Source of the DNA: Aurifilum marmelostoma
Taxonomy: Eukaryota > Ascomycota > Sordariomycetes > Diaporthales > Cryphonectriaceae
DNA length: 64,000 nucleotides
Direction: 5' to 3'
Assembly: GCA_027559495.1 (NCBI GenBank)
Contig: JAMXSV010000016.1
Span: 124,001 to 188,000 of the forward strand
This document shows, in pieces, positions 23,464 to 35,623 of this stretch; position 1 is the stretch's first letter; each line of letters opens with the position of its first letter. A program made the position numbers and the translations under genes. The notes below the pieces were generated by a model that worked only from the letters and a program-made list of their open reading frames with translations, was not told where the DNA came from and did no database searches.

Positions 23464-25611
23464 TTGTGTACCCAGAATGTAAATATCTAGTAATTATACA
23501 GCTGAGTCATATAGTCTTTTGCAGTCTAGACATTCATTATAACATGAAAGACATTTTTCCTCGAGTGTCTAGTACGTAGCATGAAACATGACGACCAAAG
23601 TCGTCGAGTAAAATTACCATTGAATTTGCTGCTTTTCGATCAATATCACTCCATCGAGCCCTTGTCCTTTTCGGTGGACCAATTTCCAATTTAAGAATCA
23701 TGACAGGCCACGGGTGTCGTCGCACACACCTTTTCAAAGGTCCTGTGTATACGCAAACGCATGGACGAAAGGCGTGATTATGCACACCAATCGTGGCTTA
23801 CGTATTCTGACGCCTAGACGTGGCGCGCCCGTCCCTAATGCAAGTCATTGGCAGAGCCCGCACTCGCGCCGTCACCTGCCTCTTCCTTGATTCGCTTTCA
23901 CACCCTCAACAAGGAGCCAGCTAGTCCTGCAAACTATGGTAGACCTGGCATCTCACTCCCGGCTTACTGAATAACCGGGAGCTGAGGTCACTTTTTTTCT
24001 GCTGTCGCTTCCTTGATTTGGTAAAGAGCTTGGGCTCCTACGTTACATGTACGTCGAAAATTCAGGTATGAACAAGTATCCCTGTCGTATTGTACAGTAT
24101 TTACAAGGAGATGAAGAGAAGATATGTGGCACCCTAGCTGAGGGGAATGTGACATGTCTGCCCTGCCACAATTCGTCGGTGGCTTGCATCTTGTTACACG
24201 TGGACCAGTGGATCGTCGCCCTTCTAGATACGAATTTTATGTTGATGCAACGACGGCATATTGGGGGCCCTGGAATTGTTATTACTGTAAAGACGGAGAT
24301 ACCCGTAGAGTGACTTCCCCTCCCCATCTGTGACAAGATCCGCTCACGGTGACGTACAGGCCGTGAGCCGAGCTCCCTCGCCGAGCAGAGTTAAGTCCGG
24401 AGCGCAGAGATGTTTCACTGTCATTTCTCTGAAACTGTGTTCACAGCGCAAAGCCTCGACGCAACCCGTTCAGAGATATCACTTCGCGATATTGATGCAG
24501 AAGGCAGGAGAATGAAGTGATGATGAAGACGAACCACATCCCTGCTACAGTAAGGATTTCACTCTGGTTAAGGGCTGGAGGGGGTTGAAAATTAAGAAAC
24601 ATCAACTCAAGTACTCAGTTTGAAACAATAGTTCAAAGTGCAGCGGCTCGACTGTGGAAAGAAACGACTACGAATCTTATTTCAATCTCTCTGAACTATC
24701 CAGAGGATGTCAAGGAAGCTTATTTTATTTTCGTTTATATCGAGAAAAAGCCTTGATGGTTAGGGAGTAGATCCCTCGGTTTATGAGCATCAAACAGCCG
24801 TCTGATGCACTCACTGTTTCACAGCAGTAACGATCCTGACAATCGTGCCTTGTATAATCAACATCGACTGAGCAGATCCATATTGTACTATCGGCAACGT
24901 AGACCATCAATACCGGCTCTTTCCCCCAATAGGAGTGAATGCAGGCATCTGACATGAGAATCAAGCTACGGCTGACTAAGAGAGAACACTGAGATATCAA
25001 GCAGTGAGTTCGAGCGCCCAAGTACAACTAGGCTCATGTCTGTAATGTGGAACTGATGGTCTCGACGAAAGGAATGACGGAGATAATTGTGGCGAAATGG
25101 GAGGGGAAGGAAGAACACTTACAGACACATAGGTGATTGGGAAGAATATTTGCTTGATCTCTCTGGGAGACTCGGAAAAAGAGCGCCCGAGGGGGAGGGG
25201 AAGAGGGGAGAGGAGAATTGCTCAACAAGCTGCAGCCGGTGACAGTTATGGCAGGTAATTCAGCAGTGTGGTCACATTGTCTCACACATCTCCTCTCCTA
25301 TAATCCAATGAGTGAACAGTCTCTTGTTGCATCGGCGCATCTGCTTGCTTATGGCATTCTCAGTCATCCCCCTTCTAGTTCAAAATGCCAATCACCGTGC
25401 AGAACGTGGCGTTTTCAGCCGTACCCGAGATGGAAATGCTGGGGCGATCATGCTGCCTTGAGGAGGCAGGCTCGTAAGGATATAGACCATCTGGTCCCCT
25501 CAAAGTTTTGCGTCTGTAGTCGTGAGCATTGGAACACCTTCCTTCCCTGTGGTAAAGTTTCAGAGGACCTCAGCATTCAGTGCAATATTAGCCAGTCAGG
25601 CATCGTCAACC

Positions 25612-28600
25612 ATGAGTGGCACCGGCACAGTCCCATCACCTCTTGACCGATACAAGCTGTGGAACAAAGACGATGTTCCTCCGGCGGATCAGGAGGAATT
25701 CAAGAAGCTAATCCTATGTAAGCCTTTTATCGACACCTAGGCCATGGATCATTACGCTGATAAACTCGAAGGCGACTCTGGAGATGCGGAAAGGAACAAT
25801 CGCGCCGCTACTATGTTCTCGCCAAAGGACGACTATTGCGGTATCTGGAAGGACCCGCCGAATCGGAATTGTCACGCCTCATTCGGAGATCGAGGGACGA
25901 CGGCATCTGTTTCCTGCCGAGGGGATTTGATCCAGATCAGCCAATTCCTGGGCGCCGGACGGTCAGGCATGTTTACGATGGATCACACGACCACCGACGA
26001 GCCATACTCCAGGACATGGAGAGCCCACCAGTTGAATTCTCTTGCCCAGAACCCTGCTGAATTTGTTAACGCAACATTTGGCTTGCACCTATCTGACAAC
26101 GCCCAACCGAAAGACCTGCCCCAGGTCAAATGGGTCAATTGGAGGTGGCCACGATATGAATGGCAAGCAAATGGGGTGCGCATCTCTTGCCAGTGGCTGG
26201 TACACGATAACGTCGTACTGCAGCAACATGTCCTGGAAAATCAGAATGATGAAACTATCGAAGATTTCAGATTCATCCCGCGCAATGAGATGCTGATACG
26301 AGACCTTGAACATCTTGACTGGTCGTACAGCTTTAACGAGGAGAGAACCCTCTTTGATAGCAACTACAACGCGACTGAAGGGACGAACTACGTTCAAAAG
26401 GGCGGCCCCAATGGACTCGGCTCAGTCACTGCCCACTTTCTGCCTTTGATTGACAATAATGGTGCTATTAGAGCGCATGGAATCGTCTCTGTGATGATGC
26501 TGTATGTTGATGGGGCGGCCAAACCGATTGATCCAACTAAAGTCGAAGAAAACGCGCTTCATTTCGGAAAGGCAGGGAGTGGTACAGATACTCACGAGAT
26601 CATTTGTGCTTACAAAATGATCCTCACTCCCAATGGCGAAAGTCACTGGAGGAACTTTTTGATTCCGTTTTATGCCGCTGATGTCAACACCATCCTTCGC
26701 GAGGAAACATTCAGGCTCTGGGGACAAAACGGCACTGAATGTTCAGACTCGCCACCGTGCCGACTCAAGATCTCTATGGTTCAGGTGAATCGGTGCGCAC
26801 CGGAAAATCGAGGCCTAGGGTCTGATGCGACAGAAGAAGGCATGGCGGAAGGCACGTCGGACACCAACGAGGCAATATCGGTTCCTACATTCGCTTCGAA
26901 CCAAGACGAAGCCCCGGTTTCACCTGCGGATCAAAAACGCGGTCACGACGCCAGCGGCAAGTCGAGTCACAAGCCTACTCTGAAAGCTCCGAAAGGACGT
27001 GGCGAGGAGCCCTCTCCTGGGGATCATATCGAATATCTAACATGGAGGCATTTGGAGCATATACTCTCGGTTTGTGCTGTTCCATTGTCGGTCCCCCAGC
27101 TTTTCGGGGACTCGGAGTCTCCAGCACAGGATGATGCCATCGCTCTTACGTGCGGAGACATGGCCGGCCATCGAGTATTAGATGCTTGGCCCAGTTTGTA
27201 AGTACGCAGAGCTTGAGGAAAATAATGTCTTTGGACTGACTCCTAGCATTCAGCTTCGCATTCGACTTTCTCATTCAGGTCCTGCAGCGGTTGCACAGCA
27301 TCAAGAAGACCAAATTCGTCAGCTCGCTGCAGGAACGGATTAAAGCTGTTTGTCGGGGTCACATGAGATGGATTCAAAGGATCGTAGATTCTTGGCAGCA
27401 GGTGAACAACACAGAACGCGACGTAATTTCTGGGTGCTTCGCAGCCAACTATTGGATTAACGCAAACATGATCCGAAAAGACAGCCCGTCTCGAAGCTCC
27501 AACCCCACAAACACACCATTCCAGATCCTCAAAATCACGGCGTACGTCCGAATCCTGGAGAACTACCACAGCACGACAGGACCGGATGAAGAAGAAACCA
27601 AACAGCATTCCAATCTTCTCAGAGCCGTCTGCTGGCCCTGGCTTACTGAGATGAAAGACTCAGACAGACGCAAAGCGTATGCCTGGAGACACCTGCGAGA
27701 AGATGGGATCAACGTCTACAGGCTTGACGATCATACATGGATGTGGAGATGCCTCAAGGAAATCGAGGACCTTCAAAGTCGAAACAGCAAGAACCTCGAA
27801 AGAATCTTACCACTCATGGACAAAGACAATGAATACGAACTCAGAGCTGTCGATCTACAGAGAGGGATATTGCAGCGCTTCACAATTGAGAATGATGTTT
27901 CACGACAGCGCATGCTTGCGGTCACTCGGTCCCCGAGGCAGACGAGATTTCTGTTTCATGCTCGTGACACTGCACTCTTCTATGCTCATGACCGGGATTT
28001 CTTCGAGTTGGACCAGCCCTCTCGTGAACTCTGGAAGAGGACGATAGAGTCGCAGCCTCGACATGAAGAAAATGCCGATAACGAGTGGGTAAATGTTCTC
28101 AGATTTGGACTCGCTGTAATGGCTGGCACACGGGGGTTTTCCGTCAACAAAAAGAGTGCGAATGACCTCCTTCAAGTCTCCTTCAAGGCTCTTGTGCAGG
28201 CAAGCGCACATAATGGTATCGTTGCGGGCCAGATTGATTCATCATCTGGGAAGCCTGATTTTCCATTCTATGACTCTGACGAGGACCAACAATATTACCA
28301 CCATGTCGGATTCGAGACTTGTCATATCCTTCTCGTAAATGCGAGGGCCATTGAAGATGCAATCAATCGGCTACACACAGCCACCTCAGGAGAGGATGCG
28401 GCAGGACAGGGTGACTTGCCTATGGGAGGATATATGGAAGGCCCCGCCGATATGACGGGGGAGATTCGTCGGAGAATTGACCAACTTCGGAAAGACTTAC
28501 TGATGTGGCCAAAACGACGAGGATCCGTCGCCGAACAGTCCGCAAACGAATTGGATTTGATGTTGAAGAATCTGGGCAGAGACCCACGATTAGACGGACA

Positions 28601-30950
28601 GCGCAACTTGACAATGAGAAAGTCAATGCCATACAACAAAATGATAGACGACAGCAGCATCACTTTGCTGGATGAAGAATGGCTGTACAATTATCCTGAC
28701 TTCCTTCTGACCACGGACATAGACATCGATCAAGTCGTCCAATGGACTGTCAAGAGGGAGGTCCTATCGGACCCTCAAACGAAAACAGTTGGGTCCATCA
28801 TTGATGAAGTACTCAAGCGAATATCTGTGGCTCGCTTGACAGATCTCAAGAATGGAGATTCGTCATTCAAGTCAGACCACGATATTTCGATCACCTTTGT
28901 AGCGAAGACGCCAAAGCAGAAACACGTGAGACAAAGGCAGAAGAGGGACGATAAAGGTGCAAGGGCGCTAGCCCTCAACAATGACTTCCTTTGGAGGACT
29001 ATACAACATGCCCGATCAGCAAAAACTGCCAAGAAGCGCTTCCTGTGGCTGCCGCACGCCAACGAAGAGACATCGCTTCTCTGCTGGTTGGCAACCTGCG
29101 AGTCAGAAAAGCCAGCGATATCTCTCTTCTTCGACCGCCATGCTAGCTATGAGAGCCACTTGTGGGATGATACGACAATGGTCTTGAATATCTGGCAGAC
29201 AGAGATCCATCTGAGGTTTTTCGTGCTCGCCAACATGGATCAGAAAGATCATATCGGGCTACCGAGTACGAGCAAAGCTCCTCTCCCAGGTAACTCTGGG
29301 AAAGAGATACGACGTGCCTCAATGGGATTCCGGTTTGATGGCGACTTCTTTGACCGCTACTGGACTTGTTATTTTATTCAATATCTACCAAGTCTCAGCT
29401 CGAAGGATAGTAGGGGCGGGTCCACTACCCCTCACAACAAGTGGGACTTTGGTTTTCACCATGATGGCTCCAATAGGCCACAAGATAAGCACTGGTGGCA
29501 GCGCAAAGTCCTTGAGCTGCATCTGTTACATCGAATATTGAGTGCTGCTGTGGCAGGCTCTGCGGAAATCCTAATGCAGATCAGAGAAGAGCTTGGTATC
29601 AGAGAGAGTGCCTTGCCCTTTTCCACCCTGAACCGCCAGGCCCACTCGAGATCCAGACAAAACTGGCAGGAGTACGAGTACATCCTCCAGGCAGCGGAGG
29701 AAGACCTCACATCGGTACTGAACAAGCTCTCGAAATGGAATACTAGGGAGCAAGACCGCGGTCCAGAGAAGCCCAGATGGACTCGCAACGATGAGAGAAA
29801 ATACCGAGGGCACATCAACAAATTCCGGTCGCAGACGGAGAGGGAGGCGTGGGAACTCGAAAACCACCGGGACAACATGCGAAGACTACGGGAGATGCTT
29901 ACCACGATCCGCGAAAAAGCCCGAACTGACCTCGAGATCGAACGCGAGGGCAATATTCGGTACTTCACATATGTCACCGTCATCTTCCTGCCTCTAGGCT
30001 TTGCAGCAAGCGTCTACAGCATGAGCGGACCCCCAGGCAGCCAGCTCGTCGTCTCACTGGCCAAGTTGGCGGCCGCTGCTATTGCTGTCACGGTTATCTT
30101 GCTGTTCAGCGCGAGGATTATTTTCACGGTGGCCGGATTCATCTTGCAAAGTCTCAAGTCCAAGATATGGGAACCTGTCTTGTCTTGTCTCAAATTCAAG
30201 ATATGGGAACCTGTCCTGTACAATCCGTGGAAGTCTCTCCAAAACATGAGTAAAGAGGTTGCGCGTTCCATCGAGAATTACGCGCGTTCCACCAGAGAGA
30301 GAAGTATGCTACTGTACGACCGGGACGAGTCTACAGAAAGCGAATCTGAGAGCCGTGACGAAGATATGACCACATCTGGAGGCGTGATCGAGCCTGGAGA
30401 CTACAAGGGTCCAATGTCGACCTTCTTCTTCTGGCCGGTTTATTTTTTCTTTGAGCTGCCAGCTCGCAGGCTGTCTCTCGCCATGGTGGCGCTTGATGAA
30501 AGGCAATTCTCGAAAGAAGCAATCCTCAACATTGCCCTTGTGATGGTCGACCTGCCTGTCTACGGAATATCCTGGATTTTGCGGATCATTATAAGCAACA
30601 TTTTGAGCCTGGTGAGGGTTCTGAGAGGTAAGTCAACGAGCCCCCAATTTGAGCTTTAGAAAGAAAACATCGATCTGATCAAACCAGACGGTTCACAACT
30701 ATTATTCCATACGGAGGAGAAAGCCCCTGAGGAGAAAGCCCCAAGCTCGAGAATCACCATTTCAGACTCCATCAGCTCACATTCTACTTTCACCAAAGAA
30801 ACTCTACGTCGAAGATTTTATCGAATGACAGACCCACCACGACTACTCACTCCATTTATATCAATAGAAGAAAGCCTGAAGAGGAAAAGACAAGCGCAGG
30901 CCGAGGAGGAGCGCCAGGAAGAGCCACCTGACAACAATGGACAGAATTGA
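25612..30950 (+). CDS. Giant fungal membrane protein with CorA-like C-terminal region
   Basis: I do not recognise the full-length family; the C-terminal part resembles fungal CorA-like (Mg2+ transporter-like) proteins. Supported exons: 25612-25717, 25772-27197, 27254-30627 and 30688-30950, 1,723 codons with stop. The N-terminal region contains VKWVNWRWPRYEW and NEMLIRDLEHLDWSY segments of unknown fold. The middle is helical, charged and cytosolic-looking. Near residue 1400 a coiled region (WELENHRDNMRRLREMLT) leads into IRYFTYVTVIFLPLGFAASV, the position of CorA helix 1. The GMN signature is absent; YSMSG stands in its place, so ion transport is doubtful. A second hydrophobic helix follows, then an acidic Ser/Glu linker and two more hydrophobic segments. 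The first intron and start are uncertain: between 25770 and 26057 another frame looks more protein-like (see findings). The 27198-27253 and 30628-30687 introns are well supported. Confidence 0.7.
30152..30223 (+). repeat. 36-bp tandem duplication inside the giant gene
   Basis: Two adjacent 36-base units encode near-identical 12-residue stretches, each containing KIWEPVL, just after the second CorA-like hydrophobic helix. The units differ at only a few bases, so the duplication looks fairly recent and keeps the frame. Confidence 0.85.
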
Positions 30951-31047
30951 TGTCACTTGAATAAGATCTGTGTACGGGATGTGGAACTCACATGTTGATG
31001 GACTGTCAAATTTGGCATGAAAAAATTACTGCGATAACGAATGAACA

Positions 31048-32186
31048 TCATGCCGTGGAGAGGAGAGCAGATAGATCAAAACCAGGAACAGTCTTCGCAA
31101 ACTCAGCCACAGTCTCCTCCCATAACCTCTTCTGCGTAGCCTGGCCTTCCTCCGACAGGACAAACTTGGACGGGCTATCATCTCTTCGTCAGCCGCACAT
31201 TCAAACCTCTATAGCCCAGCTGTTGTGAATGGACATACCTCGTGAGACGTTGCTCGCTTAGATACCCTCCCTGGTGATCGGCATGACGCGTCACGGCATC
31301 CGTCAACGTGTATGCGCCCTTCTCGGCAGACCAGGACAGCAAGCTGATGCCAAAACTCTCGAATGCCGTGTCTCCGCGGTGCAGGGACGTGGCGCAGAGG
31401 CCCGGGTTGACGAGGTTGATGACCACCTCGTCGGCGCTCACCTTGGAGGCGAGCTCCCGCGCCCAGAGGACGTTCAGGAGCTTGGTGGTGCAGTACCTCT
31501 CGTTGCCGCGAGACTTGAACGAGTCGCTCTCGTCCATGCGGGCCAGGATGGACGGGGCTTTCCGCTCCTTGAAGGGGATCCAGAAGTGGACCTCGGACGT
31601 GACGATGAGCATGCGCGAAGGCGCGCCCGCCTTCTTTGCCGTGGCCTTGAGGGCCGGCAAGAGGAGCAGGGACAGAGCTGCCGTGCCAAGGTGGTTGACC
31701 TAGACGGCTGGTTAGTATACATGTGTGGATCGAGAATGGATGTTTGTTTCCTTTTGTTCTTTTTTCTTCTTCTTCATGACTACATACCTGAACATTCATC
31801 TCGTGGCCACCCTTTGACAGCTGGAACTCGAGGCTCTTCACACCAGCACAAAGAATCACAATGTCGACACGGTCGAGGGAGCGGGCACGATCAGCAAAGG
31901 CGGCCATGCTCTCCGGCGATTCGTAGTCGAGATCCCAGACCTGTGCGTCGCACTCGGGTGCTACCTTCAGGATCTCCTGCCTGGCGGCCTCGCCCTTTGC
32001 GGCGCTCCTGACGGCGAGGATGATGCGTGACAGACCGTGTTGGGCCATCTCCTTGGAAGCCTCGAGGCCGAGGCCGACGTTGGCTCCGGTCATGATCATG
32101 GTCTTCCCGGTGAGATCGACGGATCTGGGTAGTGGCTTGGGTTTGAAGGTGAACTGCCGGTAGACGAAGCCAGGTGGGGTGCCCAT
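31048..32186 (-). CDS. Short-chain dehydrogenase/reductase
   Basis: NAD(P)-dependent oxidoreductase of the classical/retinol-dehydrogenase-like SDR type; substrate unknown. Exons: 32186-31788, 31699-31239 and 31174-31048, 329 codons with stop. The Rossmann motif TGANVGLG is near residue 32. The usual NAG is seen as ILCAGV. The catalytic pair is YCTTK, preceded by MLIVTSEVHFW with the active-site Ser. PGLCATSL is the loop after the active site. Intron 1 has an ACTAAC branch site. There is no signal peptide. The N-terminus (FVYRQFTFKPKPLP) is typical of fungal SDRs that act on small aromatic or polyketide substrates, but no biosynthetic cluster surrounds it. An in-frame ATG at 32246 lies 20 codons upstream but gives an unlikely Tyr/Ile-rich extension. 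Confidence 0.92.
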
Positions 32187-33621
32187 CTTGTAGATGTGTG
32201 TGTGTCCTATGTATATATATTTGGTTGTAAATTCCAAGGTTCCCAATTCTCGTTAAATTGTTGGCCAACTGGGGGAGGGAACAGAGAGAATATGAGTAAG
32301 GATGTATGTATAATAGAAATGAATTTTGGAAAACCCCCCCTTGGGAAGATAGTATCTGGTGCGTGGCCTCTACTTTAAGTAGTCCAAGACATCTCCAATA
32401 AGAGAGACACTGGCACAAGAGCCAAGATCCCACCCACATGATACATGATGACGTGAAGAAGGCAGACCATTGTCCCGCTCGTCCATGGACCAGTCGGTGG
32501 CAGTGTTACAGTTGATCTTCGGAGATATGCATCTGCGCTGGTGCCCGTGCCGAAGCACCAATCTGAGGAGGACGTCTGGTGCTGGCTCTGCAGACAAGAC
32601 TGGCCAGGTAACAAAGGGAATAAATTATTAGGTCTCGGCGTTGTGGCAAGTCAGATTGCGATACATAACACCACCACAACAGAAAACCAGTCGTCGTCGG
32701 CTTTGGCCAACCCCGGACCCAGCTTATCCCGTAGGAATCAGTGGGGTCCCCTGAGGAATTACACCACGGGAATATATCCCAATCACCTGGACGGAATCAT
32801 CCGGAGGCCCGTCCAAGGCCGTCGACGGTTTTAGCAACCTCTAGTTTAGGCATTCAATCTCTAAAATATATGTAGTACGTACGCATTCGTGCTCAGCCTG
32901 AGGAGCGTGGAACTTGGTCAAGAAGGGACATTGGCCATTTCGGAAAGCTCGGAAGGCTACCCAAGGTGACATCTTTACTCAGCCTTCTCTGCAGCAGTCA
33001 TGGCTGATCCAAGGTTTCCTGGCAATTTATCAACCATTGCATCCAGGCAGTGACCCTGATATCTTGATGATTATTCCTCTGGTTTGTTGTGCATGCAAAT
33101 GATGTGCCCTTCCATGCGTCAGGTGGAAGGCTCAGCTTTTGTTCTTTTCTCTCTTTTTGTTCTTTTTTTCTCTCTCTTCTTCTTCTTTCCTCTTTCCTTT
33201 TTTATTTCGTCTTCTCCTCCTTTTTGTTGTCATTTTGGTGAAGCCCAATAAGTCGAGAGTGTGAGGTCTGGATCGGAAATCAACATAAATATACATAGGA
33301 TGGATACCTTATTGTATATAAACCTACCTAACCACCCTAGGGTACTTACCTTAGTACAGCACAACACCCCTGACGTAGTGGTGCCCCCACCAAATGGCGG
33401 GACGTGGACCTACAGCAAGCCGTAGAACAGACCCCTGTCGCGAAAGTCGGCGTGGCATCTGACGAGGAACAGCAGCTTTTTGTTCGACGGGTCCCAAAGA
33501 GTCAGTCAGTCAGGCTTCCTCTGCTCTCCTCCTCCCCTCCGTTCTCAACTCCACAGACACTCACCGATTTCCCCCTCCTTTCTCCCTTCTCTCAACTGCC
33601 AATTCTGCTCCCCAATTGGCA
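32187..33621. other. Divergent intergenic region, SDR / SHE9
   Basis: No gene seen. It contains a strongly T/C-rich stretch at 33135-33230 and a variant copy of the TACCCTAGGGTA palindrome at 33333-33344. The last 100 bases before SHE9 are pyrimidine-rich leader. Confidence 0.5.
33333..33344. repeat. Palindrome CACCCTAGGGTA, variant copy
   Basis: Differs from the perfect palindrome found at 23452 and 46167 only in the first base. The copies at 33334 and 46168 also share the following bases CTTA. Confidence 0.7.
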
Positions 33622-35040
33622 ATGATGGGCCCTGTAGCTGCTGCTCGGCCCATCCTGAGACCTGGGTCGACGTTCCTAATAAAGCAGCTCAGCGGCCCAG
33701 CATTAATACCGCCGAGGTCAGTCCCGGCGGCGACGAGCTTCTCGAGCTTCAACACACCTCGAAGACAGCTGTCGGTATGCCTACAGTGCAGGTTACAGAG
33801 TCAGCTGCGCCGTTACTCGACCAGTCCGCCGGGTTCGAGCTCATCTGAGCCCCGAAAGGACCCAGAAGAAGCCGTCAAAGACACTCCTCCCACCGCCGAC
33901 CCCTCGCCGTCTTCCTCCTCGTCCTCCTCGTCCTCCTCGTCCTCCTCGTCCGCCTCCCCACAAGACGAAGCAGCACCGGCAACAAGATCAGCAGCGTCCC
34001 CCGAGCTCCCCTCCCAGACCGACTCCCGCCGCTCCCACCTCTCCCAGTCCTTCTCCGCCTTCATGGACAACCTCCAGTCCCGCGCCTTCGTCGCCTCGCA
34101 GACCCTCAACGACCTGACGGGCTACTCGGCCATCGAGTCCATCAAGGCCGCCAACGCCCGCCTCGAGGCCGACCTCGCCGCCGCCCAGGACACCCTGCGC
34201 GGCGCCCGCGCCCACTACAAGGCCGTCAACGCCCGCCGCGCCGCCACCCAGCGCGAGGTCACGGCCCTGCTCGCCCGCAAGGACACCTGGACCCCGCTCG
34301 ACCTCGAGCGCTTCACCACGCTGTACCGCCAGGACCACGAGCTCGAGGCCGCCGTCGCCGAGGCCGGCGCCGCCCTGACCGACGCCGAGGCCGAGGAGGC
34401 CCGCCTGAGCCAGAGCCTCAACAGCGGCATCCTGCGCCGCTACCACGAGGAGCAGATCTGGAGCGACCGCATCCGCCGCCAGAGCACCTGGGGCACCTGG
34501 GGCCTCATGGGCGTCAACGTCCTGCTGTTCCTCGTCCTGCAGTTCGTCGCTGAGCCCTGGAAGCGGAACCGCCTGATGAAGGGCATCGCCGCCGAGGAGA
34601 AGGCCGCCCTCGAGGCCGTGCGGAGGGAGCTGGAGGAGGTGAGGGGGTTCCTCGCCAGGAGGAATGAGCAGGAAGAGGAGGAGAAGGTCGCTGCTGCTGC
34701 TGCTGCTGCTGCTGCCACCTCCGTCGCCGCCGCCGCTACCACTACTACAGAGGGTGAGACCATCGCGCCAGAGTCGATGGTCGAGGATGCCGGGATAGAG
34801 GCTGCCCCTGTCTCGTCTCTGCCGAGGGAGACGGTAGAATCGAGCCCGGCACCAGAGCCTGTGTCGTGGAAAGAATTCCTCTCGGACCCGAGCCTGTGGA
34901 GGCCGGCACTCGAGGATCTGTACAGCGAGAGGAGGATAGCCCTGCGCATGAGGGACGCGAGCATCATCGCCTTAGAAGGTGCCGTGACTGGAGCGGCTAT
35001 TGTCGCCGGCGTGGCCTTGATGACGGTGCGCCGGAGTTGA
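33622..35040 (+). CDS. SHE9: Mitochondrial inner-membrane protein She9/Mdm33
   Basis: Shapes mitochondrial inner membrane and is linked to fission of the inner membrane and cristae form in yeast. A single exon of 473 codons with stop begins at the tandem ATG ATG after a TTGGCA context. A basic presequence rich in Arg, Ser and Ala runs to about residue 65. A Ser-rich low-complexity linker follows. The coiled-coil core (IKAANARLEADLAAAQDTLRG and onward) leads to LARKDTWTPLDLERFTTLYR. After WSDRIRRQSTWGTWGLMG comes the first transmembrane helix (VNVLLFLVLQFV). An Ala/Glu-rich variable loop and a final hydrophobic helix (GAVTGAAIVAGVALMTV) end the protein. The RRQSTWGTWGLMG motif is diagnostic. 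Codon use is strongly GC-ending compared with the AT-rich flanks. Confidence 0.93.
   Translation: MMGPVAAARPILRPGSTFLIKQLSGPALIPPRSVPAATSFSSFNTPRRQLSVCLQCRLQSQLRRYSTSPPGSSSSEPRKDPEEAVKDTPPTADPSPSSSSSSSSSSSSSSASPQDEAAPATRSAASPELPSQTDSRRSHLSQSFSAFMDNLQSRAFVASQTLNDLTGYSAIESIKAANARLEADLAAAQDTLRGARAHYKAVNARRAATQREVTALLARKDTWTPLDLERFTTLYRQDHELEAAVAEAGAALTDAEAEEARLSQSLNSGILRRYHEEQIWSDRIRRQSTWGTWGLMGVNVLLFLVLQFVAEPWKRNRLMKGIAAEEKAALEAVRRELEEVRGFLARRNEQEEEEKVAAAAAAAAATSVAAAATTTTEGETIAPESMVEDAGIEAAPVSSLPRETVESSPAPEPVSWKEFLSDPSLWRPALEDLYSERRIALRMRDASIIALEGAVTGAAIVAGVALMTVRRS
33913..33948 (+). repeat. 9-bp minisatellite TCCTCCTCG x4 in SHE9
   Basis: Four exact tandem copies of TCCTCCTCG encode part of the poly-Ser linker after the mitochondrial presequence. 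Such in-frame units usually vary in copy number between strains. Confidence 0.9.
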
Positions 35041-35623
35041 TCGCAGAAGTCGTGTATTAACATAAAAAGAGAGGCATATCCATCTCGAATAGAAGGCTAT
35101 CCGCATCATGTAGACCAATGTATATACAGTTGCAATTGCACATTCCGAGATGATTCTCAACAATACACCACGCTTCATTAGTCTGATATTTTTGTTTTGT
35201 TTCGTTCGCTCTCGCAGTCTATTAAGAAGTATGCTATATCTCCCTTCCAAGCGGTCGTCGTACCTCGTCCACCCGTCACATCATTCATACAACGTTCAAC
35301 ACATCCAAACGTGCATTTCTTGTCGCGACAGGCAACGCAGGATCGGAGAGAGCGAGAGAGCCCAAGCATCGCCAGGCCAATAGGGGAAATGGACAGTTGC
35401 TTGCTTCTGACATCGTTGACTGCTTAGGACATACGATGCAAGCCTCATCTGCGAGATGAGGTGCTGACCACCGCCCCCCGCCCCCCTCCAACTCCCGGGC
35501 GGGTCACACGAATACTTGGAGCGGCATTTCCTCTGCCACCGCAGACACGCCAGGAGGCTCGTCCGGGAAGCTGCTCTGATCTCTCTCCGCTCAGCCGTTG
35601 CTTCGAATTAATATTTCTAATCA
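35041..35623. other. Convergent 3' region between SHE9 and PKC1
   Basis: Untranslated DNA between two stop codons of convergent genes. No gene seen. Confidence 0.6.

Larger units (their letters stand above)
22821..25611. other. Intergenic region, GH43 promoter and AT-rich filler
   Basis: The left 250 bases are the GH43 promoter and leader. The rest is of mixed composition. A frame of 88 codons at 24047-24313 (+) starts at an ATG but has no recognisable features, and another frame at 25218-25646 looks non-conserved. The last 200-300 bases should contain the promoter of the large gene at 25612. No RNA gene was recognised. Confidence 0.45.
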
